Positions 44,354-53,104 of a stretch of DNA of 64,000 nucleotides are shown here, piece by piece; positions within the stretch are counted from its first letter, which is position 1, and each line of letters opens with the position of its first letter. The notes under the pieces were generated by a model that saw only the letters and a list, made by a program, of their open reading frames with translations, had not been told where the DNA came from and ran no database searches. A program made the position numbers and the translations under genes. The DNA is taken from assembly GCF_900091445.1 (NCBI RefSeq), contig NZ_LT607733.1, forward strand, positions 1,009,501-1,073,500. The letters are read 5' to 3'. The DNA is from Micromonospora echinofusca (GTDB lineage Bacteria > Actinomycetota > Actinomycetes > Mycobacteriales > Micromonosporaceae).

Positions 44354-44839
44354 TCAGACCGGCGGGCGGCGCCAGGTGTGGGGCGTGACGCGCCGGGGCA
44401 GCCTGCCGCCCGAGGTGCGGGCCGTGAGCCGGGCGTGCGCCTCGGGCACCGTCGCCGCCCCGATCAGGCGGCTGGTGTCCAGCACCGAGCCGGTGCGCCG
44501 GGCCACCGCCCGCGCGTCGGCGTGCAGCTCCTCCAGGTCGGCGCTGGCGTCGGCCACCAGCGTCAGCAGGGCGTTACGCCCGGCGGGGTAGGTGACGACG
44601 GCGCCGGTGGAGGTGCGTAGCACCGATTCCCGGAACTCGCCGTGCCGCACCGTGTCGGCCACCCGGTGGCCGAGGCCGAAGCTGGCCGCCGCGAGCGCCG
44701 CCAGGTGGGTGGCGTCCGTCGCCGGCAGGTCGCTGGAGATCAGCAGGCCGTCGGTGCCGGCCAGCACCGTGCCCGCCACCTCGGGGCGGCGCAGGCGCAG
44801 CCTCGACAGTTCCGTTCCCATCATCGTGTCCGCGTCCAC
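44354..44839 (-). CDS. Roadblock/LC7-like protein
   Basis: 161 residues from GTG 44839 (VDADTMMGTELSRLRLRRPE); ATGs at 44824 and 44821 are alternatives, but GGGGGAG fits the GTG. The LC7 pattern is VAGTVLAGTDGLLISSDLPA followed by AALAAASFGLGHRVAD and the strand VVTYPAGRNALLTLVADASA. Such proteins partner small Ras-like GTPases in conservons; no GTPase is adjacent, so the partner is unknown. It converges with ppdK. Confidence 0.78.
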   Translation of the reverse strand: MDADTMMGTELSRLRLRRPEVAGTVLAGTDGLLISSDLPATDATHLAALAAASFGLGHRVADTVRHGEFRESVLRTSTGAVVTYPAGRNALLTLVADASADLEELHADARAVARRTGSVLDTSRLIGAATVPEAHARLTARTSGGRLPRRVTPHTWRRPPV

Positions 44840-45020
44840 GGGTTTCTCCCCCACCGTCGGGCCCTCAGTCTGGTCACGTTCCGCGCTGGGAACGCTACCG
44901 GCGGCCATGCCGGATCGCGATCCCGTAACCGTCGGCGATCGGTCGACAACTCTCGACTGTTCGGAGGTTGCGCAGCCGTCGCCCGCGCGCCGGCGGCGAG
45001 CCGTCCGCGGCGCGCGGGCG

Positions 45021-45026
45021 TAACCT
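45021..45026 (+). promoter_or_regulatory. Probable -10 box (TAACCT), leaderless, for the VOC gene
   Basis: TAACCT, seven bases, then ATG 45034. Confidence 0.5.
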
Positions 45027-45033
45027 GATCGGC

Positions 45034-45387
45034 ATGAGCAGCGCCTGGGAGAGCCTGACCGTCGACGCCCGGGACCCCGCCCGGCTCGCCCGCTGGTGGG
45101 CCGAGGCGCTGGGCTACCAGGTGGTCACCGAGCAGCCGGACGAGGTGGAGATCCGCCGATCCGCCGACCGGTTGCCGGGCATCGTCTTCGTGCCGGTCGC
45201 CGACGACAAGACCACCAAGAACCGGCTGCACATCGACCTGCGCCCCGACGACCTGGAGGCCGAGGTCGAGCGGCTGGTCGACATGGGTGCCCGGCACGTC
45301 GACGTGGGCCAGGGCGAGGTGGAGTGGACCGTGCTGGCCGATCCGGAGGGCAACGAGTTCTGCGTGCTGCGGCAGCGTGCGCGCTGA
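45034..45387 (+). CDS. VOC family (glyoxalase-like) protein
   Basis: 117 residues (MSSAWESLTVDARDPARLAR). One glyoxalase/bleomycin-resistance-like fold with WWAEALGYQVV and the ending VLADPEGNEFCVLRQ, including the C-terminal Glu ligand in NEF. Single-domain members work as dimers in dioxygenation, isomerisation or drug binding; no substrate is suggested. Overlaps dgt by 11 bp. Confidence 0.82.
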   Translation: MSSAWESLTVDARDPARLARWWAEALGYQVVTEQPDEVEIRRSADRLPGIVFVPVADDKTTKNRLHIDLRPDDLEAEVERLVDMGARHVDVGQGEVEWTVLADPEGNEFCVLRQRAR

Positions 45388-46651
45388 GCGTGGCCGGCCG
45401 GACGATCCGGACGTCGCCCGCCGGGTCGACGAGCCGCCGAAGGACACCGGGTACGGGCGGTCGGCGTACGAGCGGGACCGTGCCCGGGTGCTGCACTCGG
45501 CGGCCTTCCGGCGGCTCGCCGCGAAGACCCAGGTGCACACGGCCGGCACCGACGACTTCCTGCGTACCCGGCTGACCCACTCGCTGGAGGTCGCGCAGAT
45601 CGCCCGCGAGATGGGGGCGCGGCTGGGCTGCGACCCGGACGTGGTGGACACCGCCGGGCTCGCCCACGACCTCGGCCACCCGCCGTTCGGGCACAACGGC
45701 GAGGACGCGCTCGACGAGCTGGCGGCCGGGTGCGGTGGCTTCGAGGGCAACGCGCAGACGCTGCGGGTGCTGACCCGGCTGGAGGCCAAGGTCCTCGCCC
45801 CGGACGGCAGCTCCGCCGGCCTCAACCTGACCCGCGCCTCGCTCGACGCGGTCAGCAAGTACCCGTGGCCGCGCCGGCCCGGCGTACGCAAGTTCGGCGT
45901 GTACGACGACGACCTACCGCTCTTCGCCTGGCTGCGGACCGGCGGGCCGGGTGACGACCGGCGCTGCGTGGAGGCGCAGGTGATGGACTGGGCCGACGAC
46001 GTCGCGTACTCGGTGCACGACGTCGAGGACGGCATCCACGGCGGGTACGTGGCGCTGCGCCCGCTGCTGCACGACCCGCAGGAGCGGGCCGCGCTCTGCG
46101 CCGACGTCGCCGCCACCTACTCCGGCGAGTCCCCGGCCGACCTCGGCGACGTGCTGCTGGAGCTGCTCGACGACCCGGTGCTCGCCCCGCTCGCCGGCTA
46201 CGACGGCAGCCACCGGGCGCAGGCGGCGCTGAAGGCGACCACCAGCGTGCTGACCGGCCGCTTCGTCTCGGCCGTGGTGGCGGCCACGCAGGAGCGCTAC
46301 GGTCCCGGCCCGCACCGCCGCTACGCCGCCGACCTGGTGGTGCCCCGGCGCGTCCGGGCACGGTGCGCCCTGCTCAAGGGCATCGCCCTGCGGTACGTGA
46401 TGCGCCGCCCCGGCTCGGGCGACCGCTACCGGCGGCAGCGGGAGGTCCTGGCGGAGCTGGTGCACGCCCTGGTCGCCCGGGCGCCGGACGGGCTGGATCC
46501 GGTCTTCGCCCTGCTCTGGTCGGCGGCGCCGGACGACGCGGCCCGGCAGCGGGTGGTGATCGATCAGGTCGCCTCGTTGACCGACCCGGCGGCCGTGGCC
46601 TGGCACGCGCGGTTGGTGCGCGGCGCGGGGGCCGATCGCCCGAGGGGATGA
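45377..46651 (+). CDS. dgt: Deoxyguanosinetriphosphate triphosphohydrolase
   Basis: 424 residues from GTG 45377 (VRAERGRPDDPDVARRVDEP). Signature KDTGYGRSAYERDRARVLHS, then the HD metal site: RLTHSLEVAQIAREMG and AHDLGHPPFGHNGED, with the later Asp in MDWADDVAYSVHDVEDG. Hydrolyses dNTPs to nucleosides and triphosphate, limiting nucleotide pools; precedes dnaG as in mycobacteria. Translation overlaps the VOC gene. Confidence 0.94.
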   Translation: MRAERGRPDDPDVARRVDEPPKDTGYGRSAYERDRARVLHSAAFRRLAAKTQVHTAGTDDFLRTRLTHSLEVAQIAREMGARLGCDPDVVDTAGLAHDLGHPPFGHNGEDALDELAAGCGGFEGNAQTLRVLTRLEAKVLAPDGSSAGLNLTRASLDAVSKYPWPRRPGVRKFGVYDDDLPLFAWLRTGGPGDDRRCVEAQVMDWADDVAYSVHDVEDGIHGGYVALRPLLHDPQERAALCADVAATYSGESPADLGDVLLELLDDPVLAPLAGYDGSHRAQAALKATTSVLTGRFVSAVVAATQERYGPGPHRRYAADLVVPRRVRARCALLKGIALRYVMRRPGSGDRYRRQREVLAELVHALVARAPDGLDPVFALLWSAAPDDAARQRVVIDQVASLTDPAAVAWHARLVRGAGADRPRG

Positions 46652-46669
46652 CGGGGATGGGCGGGGGAG

Positions 46670-46688
46670 CGAACTTAGGCTAACCTAA
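46670..46688 (+). promoter_or_regulatory. IdeR/DtxR iron box and promoter of the SIP gene
   Basis: CGAACTTAGGCTAACCTAA matches 15 of 19 bases of the IdeR/DmdR consensus TTAGGTTAGGCTAACCTAA. The -10 box TAACCT (46681-46686) is inside it, seven bases before ATG 46694. Iron-loaded regulator would therefore block the promoter directly. Confidence 0.9.
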
Positions 46689-46693
46689 CCGGC

Positions 46694-47530
46694 ATGACGG
46701 AGCGCCCCATCAAGGTCACGACCGCCCGGGTGCTGCGCACCGGGCGGCCCACCCCCCATCTGGTCCGGCTGGTGCTCGGGGGTGAGGAGCTGGCCGGCCT
46801 GCCGGTGGGCGAGTTCACCGACCACTACATCAAGATCGTCTTCCCGGTGCCGGGCGCCGAGTACCCGAGCCCGATGGAGCTGAACGCGATCCGTCGTGAC
46901 CTGCCCCGGGAGCAGTGGCCCCGGCTGCGGGCGTACACGGTGCGGGCCTGGGACGCGGCGAGCGGCGAGATGACCGTCGACATCGTGCACCACGGCGACG
47001 TCGGGGTGGGCGGGCCCTGGGCCGCCGCGCTGCGCCCCGGCGACCCGGTGCACTTCGTCGGCCCCGGTGGGGCGTACGCCCCCAGCCCCGACGCCGACTG
47101 GCACCTGCTGGTGGGCGACGAGAGCGCCCTGCCGGCGATCGCCGCCGCCCTGGAGCGGCTGCCCGCCGGTGCCCCGGCCGCCGTCTTCGTCGAGGTCGCC
47201 GACCGGGCCGACGAGCAGCCGCTGGCCAGCCCCGGCGCCGTACGCCTGACATGGCTGCACCGGGGCGACCGCCCGGTCGGGGAGGCCCTGGTCGCAGCCG
47301 TGCGCGCCCTGGAGTTCCCGCCCGGCGACGTGCACGCCTTCGTGCACGGCGAGGCCACCTTCGTCAAGGAGCTGCGCCGCCTGCTGCGCGTCGAGCGCGG
47401 TGTCTCCCGCGAGCGGCTCTCCATCTCCGGCTACTGGCGTCGGGGCCTGGACGACGAGGGCTGGCGCGCCAGCAAGCCCGCCTGGAACCGCCAGGTGGAG
47501 GCCGAGGAGTCCGCCGCCGTACCGGCCTGA
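46694..47530 (+). CDS. Siderophore-interacting protein (ferric-siderophore reductase)
   Basis: 278 residues (MTERPIKVTTARVLRTGRPT). FAD-binding 9 domain (HLVRLVLGGEELAGLPVGEF, then LRAYTVRAWD with the Arg-x-Tyr-Thr flavin site) and the SIP C-terminal NAD(P)H domain (LLVGDESALPAIAAALERLP, VHAFVHGEATFVKELRR, ISGYWRRG). Reduces ferric siderophore in the cytoplasm to release iron. Controlled by an IdeR-type box; no siderophore transporter is in the window. Confidence 0.93.
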   Translation: MTERPIKVTTARVLRTGRPTPHLVRLVLGGEELAGLPVGEFTDHYIKIVFPVPGAEYPSPMELNAIRRDLPREQWPRLRAYTVRAWDAASGEMTVDIVHHGDVGVGGPWAAALRPGDPVHFVGPGGAYAPSPDADWHLLVGDESALPAIAAALERLPAGAPAAVFVEVADRADEQPLASPGAVRLTWLHRGDRPVGEALVAAVRALEFPPGDVHAFVHGEATFVKELRRLLRVERGVSRERLSISGYWRRGLDDEGWRASKPAWNRQVEAEESAAVPA

Positions 47531-47623
47531 GCGACGCCGGGGACTCCGTGCCCGGCATCCCGCCCGGCTCGAAGGTGCCCGCAACCCCCGCGCGACGGGT
47601 CCGCCGACGCCAGCCGGTCGGAC

Positions 47624-47654
47624 TTGAACCTGACGCGGCGTCAGGTCCTACCGT
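47624..47654 (+). promoter_or_regulatory. MerR-type promoter with 19-bp palindromic operator
   Basis: The -35 box TTGAAC (47624-47629) and -10 box TACCGT (47649-47654) are 19 bp apart, the overlong spacing typical of MerR-activated promoters. The spacer contains the perfect palindrome ACCTGACGC-G-GCGTCAGGT (47628-47646). It lies 49 bp before the MerR gene, implying autoregulation. Confidence 0.88.
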
Positions 47655-47702
47655 CGTGGACGCCGGCGCATCCGTCGTCGGTGGAAGTCGGAGGAGACGG
47701 AC

Positions 47703-48458
47703 GTGGAGCAGTCGCGGACGTGGCGGGTCGGGGAGCTCGCCCGGGCGACCGGCCTCACGGTGCGCACCCTGCACCACTGGGACCACCTCGGCCTCGTGAC
47801 GCCCTCCGGGCGCACTGCGGCGGGGCACCGCCGCTACGAGGCCCGCGACGTCGAGCGCCTGTACGAGGTGCTCGCCCTGCGTCGCCTCGAGGTTCCGCTG
47901 GCCACCGTCGGGAAGCTGCTGGGCGGGACGGTCTCGGTCGACGACGTCCTGCGCCAGCACCTCCGCCTCGTCGACGAGCAGCTCGTCGCCCTGCGCCGAC
48001 TCCGCGCCGGCCTCGGCGCGATGGTGGGCGCGCGACCGCGTTCGACCGCCGACTTCCTCAGCCTGATCCGGGAGGTCGTCGTCGTGGACGAGATCGTCGA
48101 GAAGTACTTCACCGCCGAGCAGTTGGCCGGGCTGGCCGAGCGCCGCGAGCGCGAGGCCGGACAGGTGGCGGCCGTCGAGGCGGCGTGGCCGGACCTCATC
48201 GCGCGGGTCCAGGCCGCCATCGACGCGGGCACCGACCCCGCCGGCGAGCACGGCAGGGCCCTCGCCACGGAATGGGCGGCACTGCTGGAGCGGTTCCATC
48301 GCGGCGACGACGGGCTACGCCGCTCGCTCTACGCCATGCAGGCGGAGAACGCGGACACCATCCGGCGGGAGCACGGCGGGCCGAGCGCCGAGCAGATCGC
48401 GTTCATCGCCGCGGCATCCGCGGGGCCGGACGCTCCCGCCACGGGTGGGGCGTCGTGA
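47703..48458 (+). CDS. MerR family transcriptional regulator (TipAL-like)
   Basis: 251 residues from GTG 47703 (VEQSRTWRVGELARATGLTV) with GGAGGAG upstream. MerR DNA-binding helices: LARATGLTVRTLHHWDHLGL and AAGHRRYEARDVERLYEVLA, a coiled-coil dimer helix, then a ~130-residue TipAS-like effector domain (about residues 115-235, including LAERREREAGQVAAVEAAWP). No conserved metal cysteines, so an organic effector is likely. Coupled to the following gene by GTGA. Confidence 0.88.
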   Translation: MEQSRTWRVGELARATGLTVRTLHHWDHLGLVTPSGRTAAGHRRYEARDVERLYEVLALRRLEVPLATVGKLLGGTVSVDDVLRQHLRLVDEQLVALRRLRAGLGAMVGARPRSTADFLSLIREVVVVDEIVEKYFTAEQLAGLAERREREAGQVAAVEAAWPDLIARVQAAIDAGTDPAGEHGRALATEWAALLERFHRGDDGLRRSLYAMQAENADTIRREHGGPSAEQIAFIAAASAGPDAPATGGAS

Positions 48459-48805
48459 TCCCGCAGGAGTGGCTGCCCCACCACCGGCAGGACGATGGCG
48501 AACTCCTCGGGTACCTCGTGCCCGCGGCGGCGGGCCGGTGCGTCCCGGTGACGCCCTTCGGCCACCCCCTCGGGCCGGCCCAGCCGGCCGACGACGCCGC
48601 CCGGCTGCTCGACGAGAGCGGGCTGAGCTACCTGGCGGACCGCTGGTACCTGCGCGTCGACGGCCGGGACGACCCGATCGCCGTACGCATCGCAGAGGTC
48701 GCCCCCGACCGGATGACGGTGCGCAACGCCGACTACGGGTACGAGGGGAACATCGGCGATCCCTTCGTCCTGGCGGTTCCGACGGACCGGCTCATCCGCG
48801 TCTGA
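48455..48805 (+). CDS. Hypothetical protein coupled to the MerR regulator
   Basis: 116 residues from GTG 48455 (VIPQEWLPHHRQDDGELLGY). No transmembrane helix or cysteine motif. The pattern GELLGYLVPAAAGRCVPVTP, LSYLADRWYLRVDGRDDPIA and ADYGYEGNIGDPFVLAVPT suggests a small beta-rich domain, but I cannot name a family. Its stop-start overlap with the regulator makes it the likely target or partner of that MerR protein. Confidence 0.68.
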   Translation: MIPQEWLPHHRQDDGELLGYLVPAAAGRCVPVTPFGHPLGPAQPADDAARLLDESGLSYLADRWYLRVDGRDDPIAVRIAEVAPDRMTVRNADYGYEGNIGDPFVLAVPTDRLIRV

Positions 48806-48917
48806 ACGCCGCCGCGAGCGCCCGCCCGGCTGCGTCCCGGTCGCCCGGCAGTGGGGTGCTTCGCCCGATGTCGCCCGGTGCCTCCCCCTGCCCCGCACGA
48901 TGGGCAGGGGGTGGCGC

Positions 48918-50552
48918 ATGAGCGGGCAGGTACGGAACCGGCTGCCGGCCGGTGGCCGGATCGACCGGTCGGTGCTGGCGCTCAGCGTCGGCGGCGTACT
49001 GGCGGTGGTGGCGTGGGGCGTGCTGGCCCGCGACTCCCTGGCCGCTTTCGGCGAGTCCGGGCTGGCCTGGGTGATCGACACCTTCGGCTGGTTCTTCGTG
49101 GTCGCCGCCGACGCCTTCCTGGTGCTCGCGGTGGTCATCGCGGCGACGAGGTTCGGCCGGATCCGGCTCGGCGCCGACGACGACGAGCCGGAGTTCAGCA
49201 CGCTGGCCTGGGTGGCCATGATGTTCAGCGCCGGGATGGGGATCGGCCTGGTCTTCTTCGCCGTCGCCGAACCCATCCAGCACTACGCGGCGCCCCCGCC
49301 GGCGACCGGCGTCGCACCGCAGACCGGCGCGGCCGGCGCCACGGCGATGCAGTACACCCTCTTCCACTGGACGCTGCACCCCTGGGGGATCTACGCGGTC
49401 GTGGCGCTCGCGCTGGCGTACTCGACCTTCCGTAAGGGCCGGGAGAACCGCATCTCGGCGGCCTTCCAACCCCTGCTCGGGCAGCGCGCCGACGGCGCGG
49501 CCGGCCGGGCGATCGACCTGCTGGCCGTCTTCGCCACCGTGTTCGGCTCGGCGACCAGCCTCGGCCTCGGCGCGCTCCAGGTCGCCGCCGGGCTCGACCT
49601 GGTGGCGGGGATTCCGGACACGACCACGGTGGAGCTGGTGGTGATCGGCGCGCTCACCCTGGCCTTCGTGATCTCCGCCTTCTCGGGACTGCACCGGGGC
49701 ATCAAGTGGCTCTCCACCACCAACGTGCTGCTGGCGGTGCTGCTGATGCTCTTCGTCTTCGTGGTCGGGCCGACCATCTACACGCTGGAGGTCCTGCCGG
49801 CCTCGGTGGGCGACTACCTGAGCAACCTGGTCTTCATGTCCACCCGTACCGGCGCCTTCTCCGACCCGTCGTGGCTCGGCTCCTGGACGATCTTCTACTG
49901 GGCGTGGTGGATCTCCTGGGCGCCCTTCGTGGGCACCTTCATCGCCCGGATCTCCCGGGGCCGCACCGTCCGCCAGTTCCTCGTCGGCGTGCTGCTGGTG
50001 CCGAGCGGGGCCAGCGCGCTCTGGTTCGCGGTGCTGGGCGGCAGCGCGCTGCGCGCGCAGGCCACCGGCGCCCGGGACCTGGTGGCCGACGTCGGGGCGG
50101 GCACCGAGCAGGCGCTGTTCGGCCTGCTGGACGCGCTGCCGCTGGCGACGCTGACCAGCGTGCTGGCCATGGTGCTGATCGCGCTCTACTTCGTCACCAG
50201 CGCCGATTCGGCGTCGCTGGTGCTCGGCTCGCTGACGTCCCGGGGCGCCCTGCGCCCGCACCGCGTGCTGGTGGTGCTCTGGGGGGTGCTGATCGGCGCG
50301 GTCGCCGCCGTACTGCTGCTGGTGGGCGGGCTGGACGCGCTGCAACAGGCGACCATCCTCGTGGCCCTGCCGTTCGTCGTGGTGATGCTCGGCCTGGCCG
50401 TCGCGCTGGTCCGGGACATGGCCCGGGATCCGGCGGTGCACCCGCCGCCGCGGGTCCGCCGCTCCGGCCTGGCCGCGGCCGTGCGGGCCGCTCGGTCGTA
50501 CGACGAGGAGGACCCGCCGCCGGTGCGCCGCTACCTGCGGCGCCCCCGCTGA
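48918..50552 (+). CDS. BCCT family transporter (betaine/carnitine/choline type)
   Basis: 544 residues from ATG 48918; ATG 48900 is in frame six codons upstream. Twelve transmembrane helices. Family motifs: MMFSAGMGIGLVFFAVAEPI, HWTLHPWGIYAVVALALAY, the Trp-rich core WTIFYWAWWISWAPFVGTFI, and ARISRGRTVRQF. The C-terminal tail is charged. Imports quaternary amines for osmoprotection, driven by Na+ or H+; substrate not fixed by sequence. MGIG rather than MGIG-Asn/Asp variation gives no firm coupling-ion call. Confidence 0.92.
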   Translation: MSGQVRNRLPAGGRIDRSVLALSVGGVLAVVAWGVLARDSLAAFGESGLAWVIDTFGWFFVVAADAFLVLAVVIAATRFGRIRLGADDDEPEFSTLAWVAMMFSAGMGIGLVFFAVAEPIQHYAAPPPATGVAPQTGAAGATAMQYTLFHWTLHPWGIYAVVALALAYSTFRKGRENRISAAFQPLLGQRADGAAGRAIDLLAVFATVFGSATSLGLGALQVAAGLDLVAGIPDTTTVELVVIGALTLAFVISAFSGLHRGIKWLSTTNVLLAVLLMLFVFVVGPTIYTLEVLPASVGDYLSNLVFMSTRTGAFSDPSWLGSWTIFYWAWWISWAPFVGTFIARISRGRTVRQFLVGVLLVPSGASALWFAVLGGSALRAQATGARDLVADVGAGTEQALFGLLDALPLATLTSVLAMVLIALYFVTSADSASLVLGSLTSRGALRPHRVLVVLWGVLIGAVAAVLLLVGGLDALQQATILVALPFVVVMLGLAVALVRDMARDPAVHPPPRVRRSGLAAAVRAARSYDEEDPPPVRRYLRRPR

Positions 50553-50689
50553 TCCGGCCCGGGCGGGCGGGACCGGTCCGGACGCCGGCGCGACCGCCGA
50601 GGTGGCGGCGGTCGCCGCCACACGCGGCGTCCCCCGACGGCGCGGCGTCGGTGCGGCAGGGCAGGATGTACGCCGAGGGGGTGGCGGAC

Positions 50690-52558
50690 ATGGCTGGGCG
50701 GATCCGGGACGAGGACATCGCGCTGGTCCGGGAGCGCAGCTCGATCGCCGACGTCATCTCCGAGACGGTGACGCTGAAGTCGGCCGGCGCCGGCAACCTC
50801 AAGGGGTTGTGCCCGTTCCACGACGAGAAGAGCCCGTCGTTCAACGTCTCGCCCGCCCGCAACGTCTGGTACTGCTTCGGCTGCGGCGCCGGCGGCGATG
50901 CGATCAAGTTCCTGATGGACGCCGAGCACCTCAGCTTCGTCGAGTCGGTCGAGCGGCTCGCCGACCGGGCCGGCATCCAGCTGCGTTACGTCGAGAACGA
51001 CTCCGCCGCGCCGCGTCCGCGCCCGCAGCAGGGGCAGCGGCAGCGCCTCGTCGCCGCGCACGCCGCCGCCGTCGAGTTCTACCGCGCGCAGCTCACCACC
51101 GCCGGCGCGCGCCCGGCCCGCGAGTTCCTGGCGCGGCGCGGCTTCGACCGGGCCGCCGCCGAGCGCTACGGCTGCGGCTTCGCGCCCGACGCCTGGGACC
51201 TGCTCACCAAGCACCTGCGTCAGCAGGGCTTCACCCACGACGAGCTGGTCACCGGCGGGCTGTCCCGGCCGTCGCGCTCCGGCACGCTGATCGACCGGTT
51301 CCGCCGCCGCCTGATGTGGCCGATCCGCGACCTGGCCGGCGACGTCATCGGCTTCGGGGCGCGCAAGCTCTTCGACGACGACGACGGCCCGAAGTACCTG
51401 AACACCCCCGAGACCCCGATCTACAAGAAGTCGCACGTCCTCTACGGCATCGACCAGGCCAAGCGGGAGATCGCCAAGCAGGGCAAGGTGGTCGTGGTCG
51501 AGGGCTACACCGACGTGATGGCCTGCCACCTGGCCGGGGTCCCGACGGCCGTGGCGACCTGCGGCACGGCGTTCGGTGGGGACCACATCGGGGTGCTGCG
51601 CCGGCTGCTGATGGACACCGACGACGTGGCCGGCGAGATCATCTTCACGTTCGACGGGGACGCCGCCGGCCAGAAGGCCGCCCTGCGCGCGTTCGAGGAC
51701 GACCAGCGCTTCGTCGGGCGTACGTTCATCGCGGTCAGCCCCGACAACATGGACCCGTGCGACCTGCGCCTGGCCAAGGGCGACCTGGCCGTCCGCGACC
51801 TGGTCGCCCGCCGCGAGCCGCTGGTCGACTTCGCGCTGCGGCACGTGATCAACCGCTTCGACCTCGACACCGTCGACGGCCGGGTGGAGGCGATGCGCCG
51901 GGCCGCCCCGCTGGTCGCCAAGCTCAAGGACCGGGAGAAGCGTCCGGAGTACGTGCGCAAGCTCGCCGGCGACCTCGGCATGGAGATCGAGCCGGTGCAG
52001 CGGGCCGTGCTCGCCGCCGCCTCGGCCGCGTCCGGCAGGGACGCCCCGCCCGCGCCCCGGCCCGCCCCGGCGGAGCCGGTCGTCGACAACCCGCAGTCGA
52101 TGGTCGAGCGGGAGGCGCTGAAGCTCGCCCTCCAGGAGCCGGTGCTGGCCGGGCCGATGTTCGACGCGGTCGAGGCGTCGGAGTACCGGCACCCCGTGCA
52201 CGTGGCGGTGCGGGCCGCCGTCGCGGCCGTCGGCGGCGCCGCCGCGGCGACCGGCGGCGCGGTCTGGATCGAGTCGGTCCGCGACGCGTGCGAGGACCTG
52301 GCCGCCCGCGCGCTCGTCGGCGAGCTGGCCGTGGAGCCGCTGCGCATCGACGGCGAGCCCGACCCGCGCTACGTCTCGATCACCATGGCCCGGGTGCAGT
52401 GGGGCTCCGTCACGAGCCGGATCAGGGACCTCAAGTCCCGGATCCAGCGGATCAACCCGGTCAACAACAAGGACGAGTACTTCGCCGCCTTCGGCGAGCT
52501 GCTGTCGCTGGAGCAGCACGCCCGGGCGTTGCGCGAGCAGGCCGCGGGAGGACTGTAG
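50690..52558 (+). CDS. dnaG: DNA primase DnaG
   Basis: 622 residues from ATG 50690 (MAGRIRDEDIALVRERSSIA), with GAGGGGG upstream. CHC2 zinc finger CPFHDEKSPSFN...WYCFGCGAGGD at residues ~40-66, RNA polymerase domain with TOPRIM residues VVVEGYTDVMACH and FTFDGDAAGQKAAL, and a C-terminal helicase-interacting region. Synthesises replication primers. The following gene begins at the base after the TAG stop. Confidence 0.97.
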   Translation: MAGRIRDEDIALVRERSSIADVISETVTLKSAGAGNLKGLCPFHDEKSPSFNVSPARNVWYCFGCGAGGDAIKFLMDAEHLSFVESVERLADRAGIQLRYVENDSAAPRPRPQQGQRQRLVAAHAAAVEFYRAQLTTAGARPAREFLARRGFDRAAAERYGCGFAPDAWDLLTKHLRQQGFTHDELVTGGLSRPSRSGTLIDRFRRRLMWPIRDLAGDVIGFGARKLFDDDDGPKYLNTPETPIYKKSHVLYGIDQAKREIAKQGKVVVVEGYTDVMACHLAGVPTAVATCGTAFGGDHIGVLRRLLMDTDDVAGEIIFTFDGDAAGQKAALRAFEDDQRFVGRTFIAVSPDNMDPCDLRLAKGDLAVRDLVARREPLVDFALRHVINRFDLDTVDGRVEAMRRAAPLVAKLKDREKRPEYVRKLAGDLGMEIEPVQRAVLAAASAASGRDAPPAPRPAPAEPVVDNPQSMVEREALKLALQEPVLAGPMFDAVEASEYRHPVHVAVRAAVAAVGGAAAATGGAVWIESVRDACEDLAARALVGELAVEPLRIDGEPDPRYVSITMARVQWGSVTSRIRDLKSRIQRINPVNNKDEYFAAFGELLSLEQHARALREQAAGGL

Positions 52559-53095
52559 ATGGGACTGTTCCGCCGCAAGCCGAAGCTGCCCCCGGCCGAC
52601 CGTCCGCCGCTGGCCGCCGACGAGCGGGTGCTCGCCTGGGCCGCCGCCGGCAACGGCGAGGGCGACGGGGTGGTGGTCGCCAGCAACCAGGGGCTCTGGC
52701 TGCCCGGCCGGGCGCACCGGCTGGGCTGGCACGACGTCCTCAAGGCGGTCTGGTCCGGCCGGCAACTCACGGTGACGCCGGCCGAGCGGCTCGCCGAGCA
52801 CGACGGCTACCTGGTGGTGGCCGACTGCCCGGCCGAGAGCCACCTGCTGCTCGACCCGGGCGAGCTGCCGCACCAGGTACGCCAGCGGGTCACCCGGTCG
52901 GTGGCGTACACGCGGCACCACCCGGTGCCCGGCGGCGCCGCCCGGGTCGCGGCGCGCCGGGTGCCGGGGGTGGACGGCCTCACCTGGACGGTCCGCCTCG
53001 ACCCCGGCACCCCGACGGACGCGCCCGAGGTGCTCGCCGAGCTCGACCGCCTCGTGGCCGACGCCCGCGCCGCCACCGCGCCGGCGGACGTCTGA
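52559..53095 (+). CDS. Hypothetical protein downstream of dnaG
   Basis: 178 residues (MGLFRRKPKLPPADRPPLAA). Starts immediately after the dnaG stop. The beta-rich pattern VLAWAAAGNGEGDGVVVASNQ, LWLPGRAHRLGWHDVLKAVW and LTVTPA resembles small PH-like or bPH domains common in actinobacteria; the end is a helical region LAELDRLVADARAAT. Widespread next to dnaG, function unknown. It converges with the TAXI operon, the stops about 10 bp apart. Confidence 0.78.
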   Translation: MGLFRRKPKLPPADRPPLAADERVLAWAAAGNGEGDGVVVASNQGLWLPGRAHRLGWHDVLKAVWSGRQLTVTPAERLAEHDGYLVVADCPAESHLLLDPGELPHQVRQRVTRSVAYTRHHPVPGGAARVAARRVPGVDGLTWTVRLDPGTPTDAPEVLAELDRLVADARAATAPADV

Positions 53096-53104
53096 GCGGC
53101 GCGG

